Source: Variovorax sp. ZS18.2.2 | GTDB lineage: Bacteria; Pseudomonadota; Gammaproteobacteria; Burkholderiales; Burkholderiaceae_C | Length of the DNA stretch: 64,000 nucleotides | Assembly (NCBI RefSeq): GCF_024701975.1 | Contig: NZ_JANLNM010000003.1 | Location: forward strand, 124,001 to 188,000 | Direction: 5' to 3' | In this document: in pieces, positions 34,723 through 43,264 of the stretch | Layout of the letters: every line of letters starts with the position of its first letter | How positions within the stretch are numbered: position 1 is the stretch's first letter | Made by a program: the position numbers and the translations under genes | The notes under the pieces: model-generated | Database searches by the model: none | What the model saw: the letters and a program-made list of their open reading frames with translations, nothing else | What the model was told of the DNA's origin: nothing

Positions 34723-35481
34723 ATGCCCCGCGCCAGCACCAAAACCCCCGCTCTTCCCGAAACATCCACCGCGCCGACCGAGAACGGCGCGGCTGCCGCC
34801 GACAAGGGCAGCTCCATCGAGAGCATCGCCCAGGACATCGCCACCGCCATCGTCGAGAAGCGCCTGCCGCCCGGCACGTGGCTGCGCGAAGAGGCGCTGG
34901 GCCGCGTCTATTCGGTGAGCCGCACGAAGGTGCGCGCGGCGCTCCTGATGCTGTCGAAGGACAAGCTCATCGAGATGATTCCCGACAAGGGCGCCTTCGT
35001 CTCGCAACCCACGGTGCAGGAGGCGCGCGAGGTGTTCGCGGTGCGCCGCATCCTCGAGAGCGAAGTGGTGCGCCTCTTCATCGCGAATGCGCGGCCGCGC
35101 GACTACCAGGTGCTGGAGCAGCACATCAAGTTCGAGCGCACGGCGCTGCGCCAGAGCCCCGCGATGGGCACGGTGCGCGAGAAGGTGCTGGGCGACTTTC
35201 ACGTGGCGCTGGCCGAGTTCACGGGCAACCACACGCTGGCCGCGCTGGTGCGCGACCTGGTGGCGCGCAGCTCGCTGATCGCGATGCTGTATCACTCGTC
35301 GAACGATCCGCACTGCTCGTCGGATGAGCACTCGGATTTCTTACGCATCTGCCGCAAAGGCGATGTGGAAGGCGCGGTGGTCTGCATGACCGAGCACCTC
35401 GAACGCATCGAGGCCAGCCTCGAGCTGGGCACCGACAAGCCCGACCGGCAACTGGACCTGGTCAAGGCGCTGCTCGCCTGA
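34723..35481 (+). CDS. GntR-family regulator (FadR subfamily), second purine regulator
   Basis: This 252-residue protein has a Thr/Pro/Ala-rich tail of about 30 residues, a winged helix (IATAIVEKRLPPGTWLREEA and YSVSRTKVRAALLMLSKDKL) and an FCD domain with GDFHVALAEFTGNHTLAALVRDL and SDEHSDFL. It is similar in plan to the GntR at 16916, and the two are probably paralogs. It follows the racemase gene by 49 bp and precedes a TGTATACA site and the NCS2 permease gene. Confidence 0.9.
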   Translation: MPRASTKTPALPETSTAPTENGAAAADKGSSIESIAQDIATAIVEKRLPPGTWLREEALGRVYSVSRTKVRAALLMLSKDKLIEMIPDKGAFVSQPTVQEAREVFAVRRILESEVVRLFIANARPRDYQVLEQHIKFERTALRQSPAMGTVREKVLGDFHVALAEFTGNHTLAALVRDLVARSSLIAMLYHSSNDPHCSSDEHSDFLRICRKGDVEGAVVCMTEHLERIEASLELGTDKPDRQLDLVKALLA

Positions 35482-35551
35482 AATAGCGGCAAATAGCCAC
35501 AAACAGCGGTCTGCGGTGCGGGTTTTCCTGCATCCGGATTGCGGCATAAAT

Positions 35552-35559
35552 TGTATACA
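35552..35559. promoter_or_regulatory. TGTATACA operator upstream of the NCS2 permease gene
   Basis: TGTATACA in the context AAAT-TGTATACA-GTTTCG lies 83 bp before the permease start and shares its right flank with the puuD and uraH/GntR sites. Confidence 0.68.
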
Positions 35560-35642
35560 GTTTCGCGTACACACTTTGTGGACGCCGCGGAACGACGCGC
35601 CGTCCGCGCCTTCTCTCCCCTTGCTGCGCCAGGAGATTCACG

Positions 35643-37139
35643 ATGACGGCCGAGACCTCTTCAACTGCTTCCACAGTCCACCCCGTGGACCAGCACCTGC
35701 CCTCCGGCAAGCTCGCGGCCCTCGGCCTGCAGCACGTGCTGGTGATGTACGCCGGCGCCGTCGCGGTGCCGCTCATCGTCGGGCGCGCGCTCAAGCTCTC
35801 GCCCGATGAAGTTGCACTGCTGATCTCGGCCGACCTCTTTTGCTGCGGCATCGCCACGCTGATCCAGGCGCTGGGCGCCACGCAGTGGTTCGGCATCAAG
35901 CTGCCGGTGATGATGGGCGTGACCTTCGCATCGGTCGCGCCGATGGTGGCGATTGCCAACGCCAACCCCGGGCAGAACGGCGCGCAGTTGCTCTTCGGCG
36001 CGATCATCGGCGCGGGCGTGGTGTCGATCCTGATCGCGCCGCTCGTGAGCCGCATGCTGCGGTTCTTTCCGCCGGTGGTCACGGGCACGATCATCGCGGT
36101 CATCGGCATCAGCCTGATGCGCGTGGGCATCAACTGGATCTTCGGCAACCCCGTGGGGCCGACGGCACCCGCGCTGGTCGACCCGGTGTACGCGAAGTGG
36201 CTCGCCGAAGTCACCTCGCCGGGCAGCTCGATTCCCGCAGTGCCCAAGGGCTTCGCGATCATGCCCACCGTGCCCAACCCCAAGTACGCGGACCTCTCGG
36301 GCTTCGGCGTGGCCGCGCTGGTGCTCGTGTCGATCCTCTTGATCGTCAAGTACGCCAAGGGATTCGTCGCCAACATCTCGGTGCTGCTGGGCATCGTGAT
36401 CGGCGCGGTCGTGGCCTCGGTGACCGGGCTCATGACGTACGAGAAGGTCGGCAAGGCCGCGTGGGTCGACATCGTGCTGCCCTTTCACTTCGGCATGCCG
36501 CAGTTCGACCCGATCCTGATCTTGACGATGACGCTGATCATGATCGTGGTGATGATCGAATCGACCGGCATGTTCCTCGCGCTCGGCGAGATGACCGACC
36601 GCAAGATCACGCAGAAGGACCTGGCCAAGGGCTTGCGCACCGACGGCCTGGGCACGCTGATCGGCGGCATCTTCAACACCTTTCCGTACACCAGCTTCTC
36701 GCAGAACGTGGGCCTCGTGGCCGTCACAGGCATCAAGAGCCGCTATGTGTGCGTGGCGGGCGGCGTGATCCTCATCGTGCTGGGCCTGCTGCCGAAGATG
36801 GCGGCGCTGGTCGAGTCGCTGCCCACCGTCGTGCTCGGCGGCGCGGGCCTCGTGATGTTCGGCATGGTGGCCGCCACCGGCATCCGCATTCTCTCGGGCG
36901 TGGACTTCAAGACGAACCGCCACAACGCGATGATCGTCGCGGTCTCGATCGGCGTCGGGATGATTCCGCTGATCGCGCCGAACTTCAAGCAGTGGATGCC
37001 GCATGCGATCCACTCGCTGATCGAGTCGGGGATTCTGCTGGCGTCGATTGCGGCGGTGCTGTTGAACTTGTTCCTCAACGGCGCGAAGCACGACGAGCAG
37101 GCGGTGATCGCTGCGGCCAAGCAGGCCGAGGCGCACTAG
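35643..37139 (+). CDS. NCS2-family purine (urate/xanthine) permease
   Basis: This 498-residue transporter has the NCS2 features: LGLQHVLVMYAGAVAVPLIV at the N-terminus, KLPVMMGVTFASVAPMV, the substrate-site helix MIVVMIESTGMFLALGEMTDRK, and NTFPYTSFSQNVGLVAVTG. It imports urate or xanthine with protons. The length and motif variants fit UacT/XanQ-type carriers. The TGTATACA site upstream ties it to the purine regulon. It is convergent with the aldo-keto reductase gene. Confidence 0.93.
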   Translation: MTAETSSTASTVHPVDQHLPSGKLAALGLQHVLVMYAGAVAVPLIVGRALKLSPDEVALLISADLFCCGIATLIQALGATQWFGIKLPVMMGVTFASVAPMVAIANANPGQNGAQLLFGAIIGAGVVSILIAPLVSRMLRFFPPVVTGTIIAVIGISLMRVGINWIFGNPVGPTAPALVDPVYAKWLAEVTSPGSSIPAVPKGFAIMPTVPNPKYADLSGFGVAALVLVSILLIVKYAKGFVANISVLLGIVIGAVVASVTGLMTYEKVGKAAWVDIVLPFHFGMPQFDPILILTMTLIMIVVMIESTGMFLALGEMTDRKITQKDLAKGLRTDGLGTLIGGIFNTFPYTSFSQNVGLVAVTGIKSRYVCVAGGVILIVLGLLPKMAALVESLPTVVLGGAGLVMFGMVAATGIRILSGVDFKTNRHNAMIVAVSIGVGMIPLIAPNFKQWMPHAIHSLIESGILLASIAAVLLNLFLNGAKHDEQAVIAAAKQAEAH

Positions 37140-37143
37140 GAAA

Positions 37144-38001
37144 TCAGATCATCGCCAGCGGCGTCTTGCGCCGCGGCGGTGGGTGCAGGTGGTCCAGCTC
37201 GGCGAGGGTCGCGGCATCGAGCTTCAGTTCGACGGCTGCGAGATTTTCCTGAAGATGCGCGCTGCGCACCGCCTTCGGAATCGCGACGACACCGGGCCGC
37301 GCGATCACCGCGGCCAGTGCGAGCTGCGCGGCGGTCACGCCAAGGCGCTGCGCCAGTTCTCCGAGCGCATCGTCGCCAGCCAGTGCGCCCTGGTCGATCG
37401 GGCTATAGGCCATCAGCGGCATGCCGCGCTCACGCAGCCAGGGCAGCAGGCTGAACTCGGGGCCGCGTTCGCCGAGCGACAGGTACACCTGGTTCGCCGC
37501 ACAAGCCGGACCGCTGCCGACAACACCAGCCAGCTCGTCCATGTCATCGGTGTCGAAGTTGCTCACGCCCCAGTGATCGATGCGCCCACCCGCCACGAGC
37601 GCATGCATCGCCTCGACCGTCTCGCTCAACGGATGACTGCCGCGCCAGTGCAGCAGGTAGAGGTCGATGGCATCGAGCCCCAATCGCTTCAGGCTGCGCT
37701 CGCAGGCCTCGCGCGTGCCGCGGCGGCTCGCGTTGTGCGGATAGACCTTGCTCACGATGAAGAGCTCGTCACGCCGCACGTCGCCCGCACGCAGCGCCTC
37801 GCCGACGGCCTGCCCGAGCACGGTCTCGGCGCCGCCTTCGCCGTACATCTCGGCGGTATCGATGAGCCGGTAGCCCAGCACGATGGCTTCGCGCACCGCG
37901 GCGACCTCTGCCGCGCGGCGAGAGGCCACCTCGCCCATGCGCCAGGTGCCGAGGCCGAGGACCGGCATCTCGCCGCCGGTGGGGAGTGGAAGTGTTCGCA
38001 T
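37144..38001 (-). CDS. aldo/keto reductase
   Basis: This 285-residue protein has the AKR signature blocks: LGLGTWRMGE, the catalytic Asp and Tyr in YRLIDTAEMYGEGGAE, the lysine in FIVSKVYPHN, HWRGSHPLSETVEAM and GVSNFDTDDM. It reduces aldehydes or ketones with NADPH. The first ATG (38043) gives an extra 14 residues without a ribosome binding site; the ATG at 38001 fits the family. The substrate is unknown. Confidence 0.9.
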   Translation of the reverse strand: MRTLPLPTGGEMPVLGLGTWRMGEVASRRAAEVAAVREAIVLGYRLIDTAEMYGEGGAETVLGQAVGEALRAGDVRRDELFIVSKVYPHNASRRGTREACERSLKRLGLDAIDLYLLHWRGSHPLSETVEAMHALVAGGRIDHWGVSNFDTDDMDELAGVVGSGPACAANQVYLSLGERGPEFSLLPWLRERGMPLMAYSPIDQGALAGDDALGELAQRLGVTAAQLALAAVIARPGVVAIPKAVRSAHLQENLAAVELKLDAATLAELDHLHPPPRRKTPLAMI

Positions 38002-38131
38002 GCGGGTAATGGTACGAGAGTGATGCGAGAGAGCGGCATGCATGCCCGCGGCCCAGAAGGGGTGACTTTCGACACTGGCGAACCCGCCATCGGCCTCCTA
38101 GAGTCCCCGCGAAACCTTCACTCCACGCCGA

Positions 38132-38548
38132 ATGAATCACGCCGTGCCGGAACCTCTAGTCACCGCCTTCGACGTGGTCGAACTCTTCGTGGGCGACGAC
38201 GACGGCATGCTGTGGCTCACGCTCGGCTTTGCCTCGCTGGGCGAGCCGCTGGACGTGCTGCACATCGTCTGCGGAAAGATCCCCACCGGCATCCTCGAAG
38301 AAGACGCGCTGTACCTGGAGCGCACGAGCCAGGACCTGGCCTGCAGTGGGGAAGTCCTGGCGCTCGCGGTGCGGGGCGAAGGCCTCGCGCTCACCCTCAC
38401 GCCCGAAGGCGCCGGCGCGCTCGAGCTGCCGGAACACGTGCGCTTCACCTTCAAGGCGCAGCCGGCGCTCTTCGCGCAGGCGGTCGAAAAGCTCGCGCAG
38501 ATGGCGGCACTCGGACACGCCTGCATCGCGACGAACCGCTGCCCGTGA
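38132..38548 (+). CDS. Imm10-like immunity protein candidate
   Basis: This 138-residue acidic protein has no signal peptide. The blocks LYLERTSQDLACSGEVLAL, LTLTPEGAGALELPEHVRF and a final helix FAQAVEKLAQM resemble the layout of Imm10-type immunity proteins. It is followed 71 bp downstream by a SUKH-like gene, and immunity genes often cluster. No toxin gene is near. The family match is tentative. Confidence 0.5.
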   Translation: MNHAVPEPLVTAFDVVELFVGDDDGMLWLTLGFASLGEPLDVLHIVCGKIPTGILEEDALYLERTSQDLACSGEVLALAVRGEGLALTLTPEGAGALELPEHVRFTFKAQPALFAQAVEKLAQMAALGHACIATNRCP

Positions 38549-38619
38549 GCAGCAGGCAGCCGCTGCATCCTTCAGCTATAAGCCGTTCTGGCCTCGCGCA
38601 CGAAAGGACGGAAACCGCC

Positions 38620-39222
38620 ATGCCCAGCTTCGACCAGATCCGCCCGCTGCTGGCCCCATGGGGCGCCCTGAAACCCCAGCCGGCCAGTGACTGGAACGGC
38701 CCTTTCGCCCTGCCCGAAGCCATCGCCGAGTTCTATCGCGAGGTCGGGCCGTGGGGCGATCTTCATGACGCATCCGACAGCCCCGACGGGCTGAGCATCA
38801 ACACGGGCGGCAACCCGGTGAGCGTGCCGCCGCTGCACAAGCTCTGGGCGCGGCAGGATGGCTACGCGTGGTCGCGCAATCCCGCGAACCGGCTCGACGG
38901 CTGGCCGGAACACTGGCTCGTGATCGCGCAGGAGGGCGGGCTTCCCTTCGTCTTCGATCGCAACGACGGTAGCGTGCTGTTCCACTTCACCGGCATGCGC
39001 CACTGGAACGCGCCGCGCCGCTTCGCACCCGACCTGGCGACGGCACTGGGCGCGATCGCCACGGTGGCCAATGCGCTGGCCAAACTCGGGGACGATGCGC
39101 TGGACGAGACCTTCGAGCTCAAGGCCAGCAGCAAGGTCTACGTCGCCGAGCAACTGGCCGCGTTCACCGGCAGCGCGGAGCAAGCGCGCGAGATGCTGGC
39201 GGCGTGGGAGTGGTACGAGTAG
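38620..39222 (+). CDS. SMI1/KNR4 (SUKH) family-like protein
   Basis: This 200-residue protein starts at the ATG at 38620, 8 nt behind AAAGGACGG. The N-terminal part FALPEAIAEFYREVGPWGDL matches the SUKH signature of a helix ending in a Tyr and Gly before a short acidic turn, followed by WPEHWLVIAQEGGLPFVFDRNDGSVLFHF split in the middle. SUKH proteins neutralise contact-dependent or type VI toxins or act as protein hubs. No partner toxin is visible. Confidence 0.68.
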   Translation: MPSFDQIRPLLAPWGALKPQPASDWNGPFALPEAIAEFYREVGPWGDLHDASDSPDGLSINTGGNPVSVPPLHKLWARQDGYAWSRNPANRLDGWPEHWLVIAQEGGLPFVFDRNDGSVLFHFTGMRHWNAPRRFAPDLATALGAIATVANALAKLGDDALDETFELKASSKVYVAEQLAAFTGSAEQAREMLAAWEWYE

Positions 39223-39252
39223 CGGGCTGACCAACGCTGCGCGAAGCGCACG

Positions 39253-39855
39253 TCACTGCTTCACGGCCGCCCCGATATCGGCCGCCACCTGGCGCGAATT
39301 CATGATGAGGGTGTGGATGGTCGGCAGCAGTTGCACCGGCGTCGCTCCCAGCCGGACCTCCTTCACTGAAACGACGCCGTCGTTCAACTCGTCGCCGAAC
39401 GGCATCCACCTGCCGCGCGGGCCCTTGGTGCCGGCGTACACGCGCAAGGGAATGTCGGGCACCGGCAAGGCGTCCATGAAGTCCCGGCTGGCCAGCAACT
39501 GGCCCATCTCGCCGGTCAGCACGCGGAACAGCCACCGCCTCGACAGCTTGATCGCCAGACTGGATGCCGTGCTCGGTGGCGCCAGGAAGACGCCGAGTTC
39601 CGGCGCATGCGCGAGGGTCGGCAGAACGGCCCGGGTCAATACGCATCCCAGCGAGTGTCCGACCACGATGAAGCGCTCGCCATGCGTGCGTGCGGCGATG
39701 AATCCGCGAAGCCGCCCGACGCACGCATCCCAGCCTTCGAACGCGGCGGAGTAGCCGAACAGATGGGTCGTGAATCCCTTGGCACGCAGGCGCCTGGCGA
39801 GCAGCAGCATCGAGACGGGCGTTCGGCCGAGGCCGTGGATGAGGATGGCGTGCAT
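39253..39855 (-). CDS. alpha/beta-hydrolase, lipase-like
   Basis: This 200-residue protein opens with the oxyanion segment MHAILIHGLGRTPVSM and has the nucleophile elbow GHSLG (around S68). A candidate acid and histidine occur later (DELNDGVVSV and LLPTIHTLIM). The length suits a short lipase/esterase of the PGAP1/DUF676-like type. It is convergent with the SUKH-like gene. The substrate is unknown. Confidence 0.78.
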   Translation of the reverse strand: MHAILIHGLGRTPVSMLLLARRLRAKGFTTHLFGYSAAFEGWDACVGRLRGFIAARTHGERFIVVGHSLGCVLTRAVLPTLAHAPELGVFLAPPSTASSLAIKLSRRWLFRVLTGEMGQLLASRDFMDALPVPDIPLRVYAGTKGPRGRWMPFGDELNDGVVSVKEVRLGATPVQLLPTIHTLIMNSRQVAADIGAAVKQ

Positions 39856-40105
39856 GTCGGGCGGGATGACGTGGAAGTCCGATGCACCAAGCGTACTGGG
39901 CGGTCGGCCCGCCGGGCCTGACGGATCGCAAAAGCATCGGTCTCCGATACCGCCGGGCCACTGGCTCGCCCAGTCGGCTAGGGAAAATCGCTAGGCCCAA
40001 AAGCACCAAAGTACCGATGAAGGCAGGCCGGCGCGTTACCGGAATCGCCCGATCTTCGCGATCCTTGGGGGTCGGATTCGCCGATTCCCCCCTTCGATTG
40101 GAGAC

Positions 40106-41413
40106 ATGATGAATTACACAAAGCTGCTCGTGGGCTTGGCCGGGTCGGCGTTCGCCTTTTCCGTCTCGGCAACGGAGCTGGTCATTGCGACCGTGAACAA
40201 CGGCCACATGATCGAGATGCAGAAGCTCACGCCCTTCTTCGAGAAAGCCAACCCCGACATCAAGCTCAAGTGGGTGACGCTGGAAGAAGGCACGCTGCGC
40301 CAGCGCGTGACCACCGACATCGCCACCAAGGGCGGCCAGTTCGACGTGATGACCATCGGCCTGTACGAAGCACCCATCTGGTCGAAGAAGGGCTGGCTGC
40401 AGCCCATCGCCACCGACGCCGCCTATGACGCTGACGACCTGCTGCCCGCGATTCGCGCCGGCCTCTCGTACGAAGGCAAGCTCTACGCGGCGCCCTTCTA
40501 CGGCGAGAGCTCGATGCTCATGTACCGCAAGGACCTGGCCGACAAGGTCGGTTTCAAGATGCCCGAGCAGCCCACCTGGGCACAGGTGAAGGAACTGGCC
40601 GGCAAGATCCACGACCCGAAGGCCGGTGTGTACGGCATGTGCCTGCGCGGCAAGCCGGGCTGGGGCGACAACATGGGCCCGATCACCACCCTCGTGAACA
40701 CGTATGGTGGCCAGTGGTTCGACATGCAGTGGAAGCCGCAGATCGACACCAAGCCCTGGAAGGATGCGATCACCTTCTATGTCGACCTGATGAAGGCCTA
40801 CGGCCCGCCGGGTGCCTCGGCCAACAGCTTCAACGAGAACCTGGCGCTGTTCAACGAAGGCAAGTGCGGCATGTGGGTGGACGCGACCATCGCGGCATCT
40901 TTCATCAGCGATCCGAAGCAGTCGAAGGTGGCCGACAAGGTCGCGTTCGCACAGGCTCCTGTGGCCGTGACGCCCAAGGGCGCCAACTGGCTGTGGACCT
41001 GGAACCTGGCGATTCCCTCCAGCTCGACCAAGGGTGCCGCCGCGCAGACCTTCGTGAAGTGGGCGACGTCCAAGGAGTACATCAACCTCGTGGCCAAGGA
41101 AAACGGCTGGGCCTCGGTGCCTACCGGCACGCGCAAGTCGACCTATGCGAACCCCGAGTTCCAGAAGGTGGCCAAGTTCGCCGCGGCCGAGAAGAAGGCC
41201 ATCGACAGTGCCAACCTGAGCGACAGCACGTTGCCCAAGTCGCCTTATGTCGGCGTGCAGTACGCAGCGATTCCCGAGTTCCAGGCCATCGGCACCGGCG
41301 TGGGCCAGCAGATGAGCGCGGCGCTGTCGGGCAAGGTCACGGTCGACCAGGCACTGAAGACCTCGCAGAGCATCGCCGAGCGCGAGATGAAGAAGGCTGG
41401 CTACTACAAGTAG
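40106..41413 (+). CDS. ABC sugar/polyol-binding periplasmic protein, orphan
   Basis: This 435-residue protein has a signal peptide (LLVGLAGSAFAFSVSA) and the fold of family-1 extracellular binding proteins: FFEKANPDIKLKWVTLEEG, YGESSMLMYRKDLADKVG, NEGKCGMWVDATIAASF and GANWLWTWNLAIP. It resembles sorbitol/mannitol-binding SmoE/MtlE proteins. Normally two permease genes and an ATPase gene follow, but here an AraC regulator comes next, so the rest of the transporter must be elsewhere. Confidence 0.87.
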   Translation: MMNYTKLLVGLAGSAFAFSVSATELVIATVNNGHMIEMQKLTPFFEKANPDIKLKWVTLEEGTLRQRVTTDIATKGGQFDVMTIGLYEAPIWSKKGWLQPIATDAAYDADDLLPAIRAGLSYEGKLYAAPFYGESSMLMYRKDLADKVGFKMPEQPTWAQVKELAGKIHDPKAGVYGMCLRGKPGWGDNMGPITTLVNTYGGQWFDMQWKPQIDTKPWKDAITFYVDLMKAYGPPGASANSFNENLALFNEGKCGMWVDATIAASFISDPKQSKVADKVAFAQAPVAVTPKGANWLWTWNLAIPSSSTKGAAAQTFVKWATSKEYINLVAKENGWASVPTGTRKSTYANPEFQKVAKFAAAEKKAIDSANLSDSTLPKSPYVGVQYAAIPEFQAIGTGVGQQMSAALSGKVTVDQALKTSQSIAEREMKKAGYYK

Positions 41414-41461
41414 CCGGTTCATAGAGGCAGAAAGCCAACGCAAAGAGCGATCGGAAAGCGC

Positions 41462-42364
41462 ATGGGAAAGTCTCCCCCCTCCAGAGAAGATCCGCTGTGC
41501 CGGAACGCCGAGCTCGGGTACAGCCCGTCATCCGATCTCGACAGGCTCGTGCGCTGCGTGAGCCACGGCACGCCCTCGCCGCTCATCCGGTGGCACTACC
41601 ACGACGACTACGAGATCCACCTGGTCGTGGCCACCCGCGGAAAGATGTTCGTGGGGGACTACATCGGCACCTTCGAGCCCGGCAATCTCGTGATCACGGG
41701 CCCGAGGCTCCCTCACAACTGGATCTCGACGGATGCGCCCGCCGATGGCGTGGCGCTGCGCGATCACTGCATCATCTTCGACCGGCAGCCGATCGATCGG
41801 GCCTCGAAATCGATCTCGGAACTGAAAGAGGTGCTGCCGCTCCTGGACCGGTCTGCGCGAGGCATCGAGTTCTTCGACATGTCGGCGCTCGCCAACGACT
41901 ACTTCAGCCGCATCCGCGCCAGCCAAGGCGTATCGAGGCTTTCGGTCTTTCTGGAGTTTCTCGGCGTGCTCGGGGAATGGAAGGACTATCGGCTGCTGTC
42001 CAACCCCTGGGTCGATGCGGCAGAAGATGCAGCCTCGATGGCGCAGATCGACGCGATCATCGGCTTCATGAACGACCACTATGCCGAAGACCTCTCGATG
42101 CCGCGGGTGGCCCGGCACTTCGACATCAGCAAGAGCCACTTCTCGCGCCTCTTTCATCGCCGCACGGGCAACACGTTCACGGATTTCCTGATCCAGCTGC
42201 GTGTGTCCAGGGCGTGCCAGTTGCTGGTGCAGGCGCGTGAACCGATTGCAGCGATCTGTCACGACGTCGGGTTCAGCAACGTCGCCAACTTCAACCGCCG
42301 CTTCCTTGCCGTGAAGGGGATGACGCCTTCTGCATTTCGCAAGAAGTTTGCGGACGCTCCCTGA
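41462..42364 (+). CDS. AraC-family transcriptional regulator
   Basis: This 300-residue protein has an N-terminal cupin-like sensing domain (IRWHYHDDYEIHLVVATRGK, GTFEPGNLVITGPRLPHNWI) and a C-terminal double helix-turn-helix (ARHFDISKSHFSRLFHRRTG and AICHDVGFSNVANFNRRFLA). It follows the sugar-binding protein gene by 48 bp and probably controls the matching sugar or polyol genes. Confidence 0.9.
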   Translation: MGKSPPSREDPLCRNAELGYSPSSDLDRLVRCVSHGTPSPLIRWHYHDDYEIHLVVATRGKMFVGDYIGTFEPGNLVITGPRLPHNWISTDAPADGVALRDHCIIFDRQPIDRASKSISELKEVLPLLDRSARGIEFFDMSALANDYFSRIRASQGVSRLSVFLEFLGVLGEWKDYRLLSNPWVDAAEDAASMAQIDAIIGFMNDHYAEDLSMPRVARHFDISKSHFSRLFHRRTGNTFTDFLIQLRVSRACQLLVQAREPIAAICHDVGFSNVANFNRRFLAVKGMTPSAFRKKFADAP

Positions 42365-42376
42365 GGGCCGCAGGGC

Positions 42377-43024
42377 TCAAGACCATGTGAACACGTGATG
42401 GGCTCGCGCCTTCGTGGCGGCGATCAGCCGCGCGTTGGGCGCATCGGTGCCGGCCACCCAGTCGCGCGCGGCCTCGGCGCTGCGGCCGAACTGCTGGTGG
42501 CGCGCGACCAGTCGCTCTTCGCGCAGCGCATCGTCGATGTCCACGTACCAGACCTCATCGAGCATCGCCGCCGCGCCGGCCCACGGTCCACCGTCATGCA
42601 GGAGGTAATTGCCTTCGGTGATGACGAGCTGCGTCGATGGCAGTACCGCGATGGCGCCGGCGATCGGCTCCTCGATCTCGCGGCGGAATTCGGGGGCGTA
42701 GACGATGTCGCCGTCGGGCTGCTGGTTGCGCAGCCGCTGAAGCAAGGCCACGTAGCCGGCGCTGTCGAAGGTGTCGGGCGCGCCCTTGCGGCCGGCGCGG
42801 CCAAGGCGCTGGAGCTCGACGTTGGCGAGATGGAAGCCGTCCATCGGCACAACCTGCGCGCGGTCGGCGCCCACGGCTTCGAGCAGCGCCATCGCGAGCG
42901 TGGACTTGCCCGCGCCGGGCGCACCGACCAGCCCTAGCAGCTTGCGCTGCCCGCCGGTCATCAGGGACTGCAGGCGCGCGAGGGAATTCGATGGAAGAGA
43001 GAAGGGTTGCGGCGTGGCGTTCAT
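42377..43024 (-). CDS. uridine kinase-like / FrcK-type P-loop kinase
   Basis: This 215-residue protein has a Walker A motif in GLVGAPGAGKST (about 31-42), a PMDGFHLAN segment, RKGAPDTFDSAGY and VITEGNYLLHDG. This is the pattern of the nucleoside/nucleotide kinase-like family that includes the fructose-transport-associated kinase FrcK and pantothenate-kinase relatives. The frame is open far upstream but family similarity begins at the ATG at 43024. The substrate (a sugar or vitamin) is not known. Confidence 0.82.
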   Translation of the reverse strand: MNATPQPFSLPSNSLARLQSLMTGGQRKLLGLVGAPGAGKSTLAMALLEAVGADRAQVVPMDGFHLANVELQRLGRAGRKGAPDTFDSAGYVALLQRLRNQQPDGDIVYAPEFRREIEEPIAGAIAVLPSTQLVITEGNYLLHDGGPWAGAAAMLDEVWYVDIDDALREERLVARHQQFGRSAEAARDWVAGTDAPNARLIAATKARAHHVFTWS

Positions 43025-43196
43025 GGCGTCAGCGTATCGCCTGTGTTCGCTCGGACTTTGCAGAAAACGCCTTCGTTCTTTGCGCGTAATGTCTGAAAGC
43101 TGACTTCCACTGCGCCCGCAGCCGGCCGCTTTACTTCCCAGTCCACCCAAAGGCCCGGGAATACCCTCTGCCACCCCTGAAGTCTTCTTGCCTACA

Positions 43197-43233
43197 TTTC
43201 TTGTATGCAAGAAAAAGCGATCCTTGCATGCAA
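43197..43233. promoter_or_regulatory. two GntR-type palindromes upstream of the DctA-like gene
   Basis: TTTCTTGTATGCAAGAAA at 43197-43214 is a near-perfect palindrome, and TTGCATGCAA at 43224-43233 is a perfect one. They lie 31-68 bp before the symporter start. The half-sites resemble the TTGTATAC core of the purine operators but differ in the right half, which fits the separate GntR protein encoded at 44601. Confidence 0.6.
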
Positions 43234-43264
43234 ACCTCGACAAGACATAAGACAGGAGACTTCC

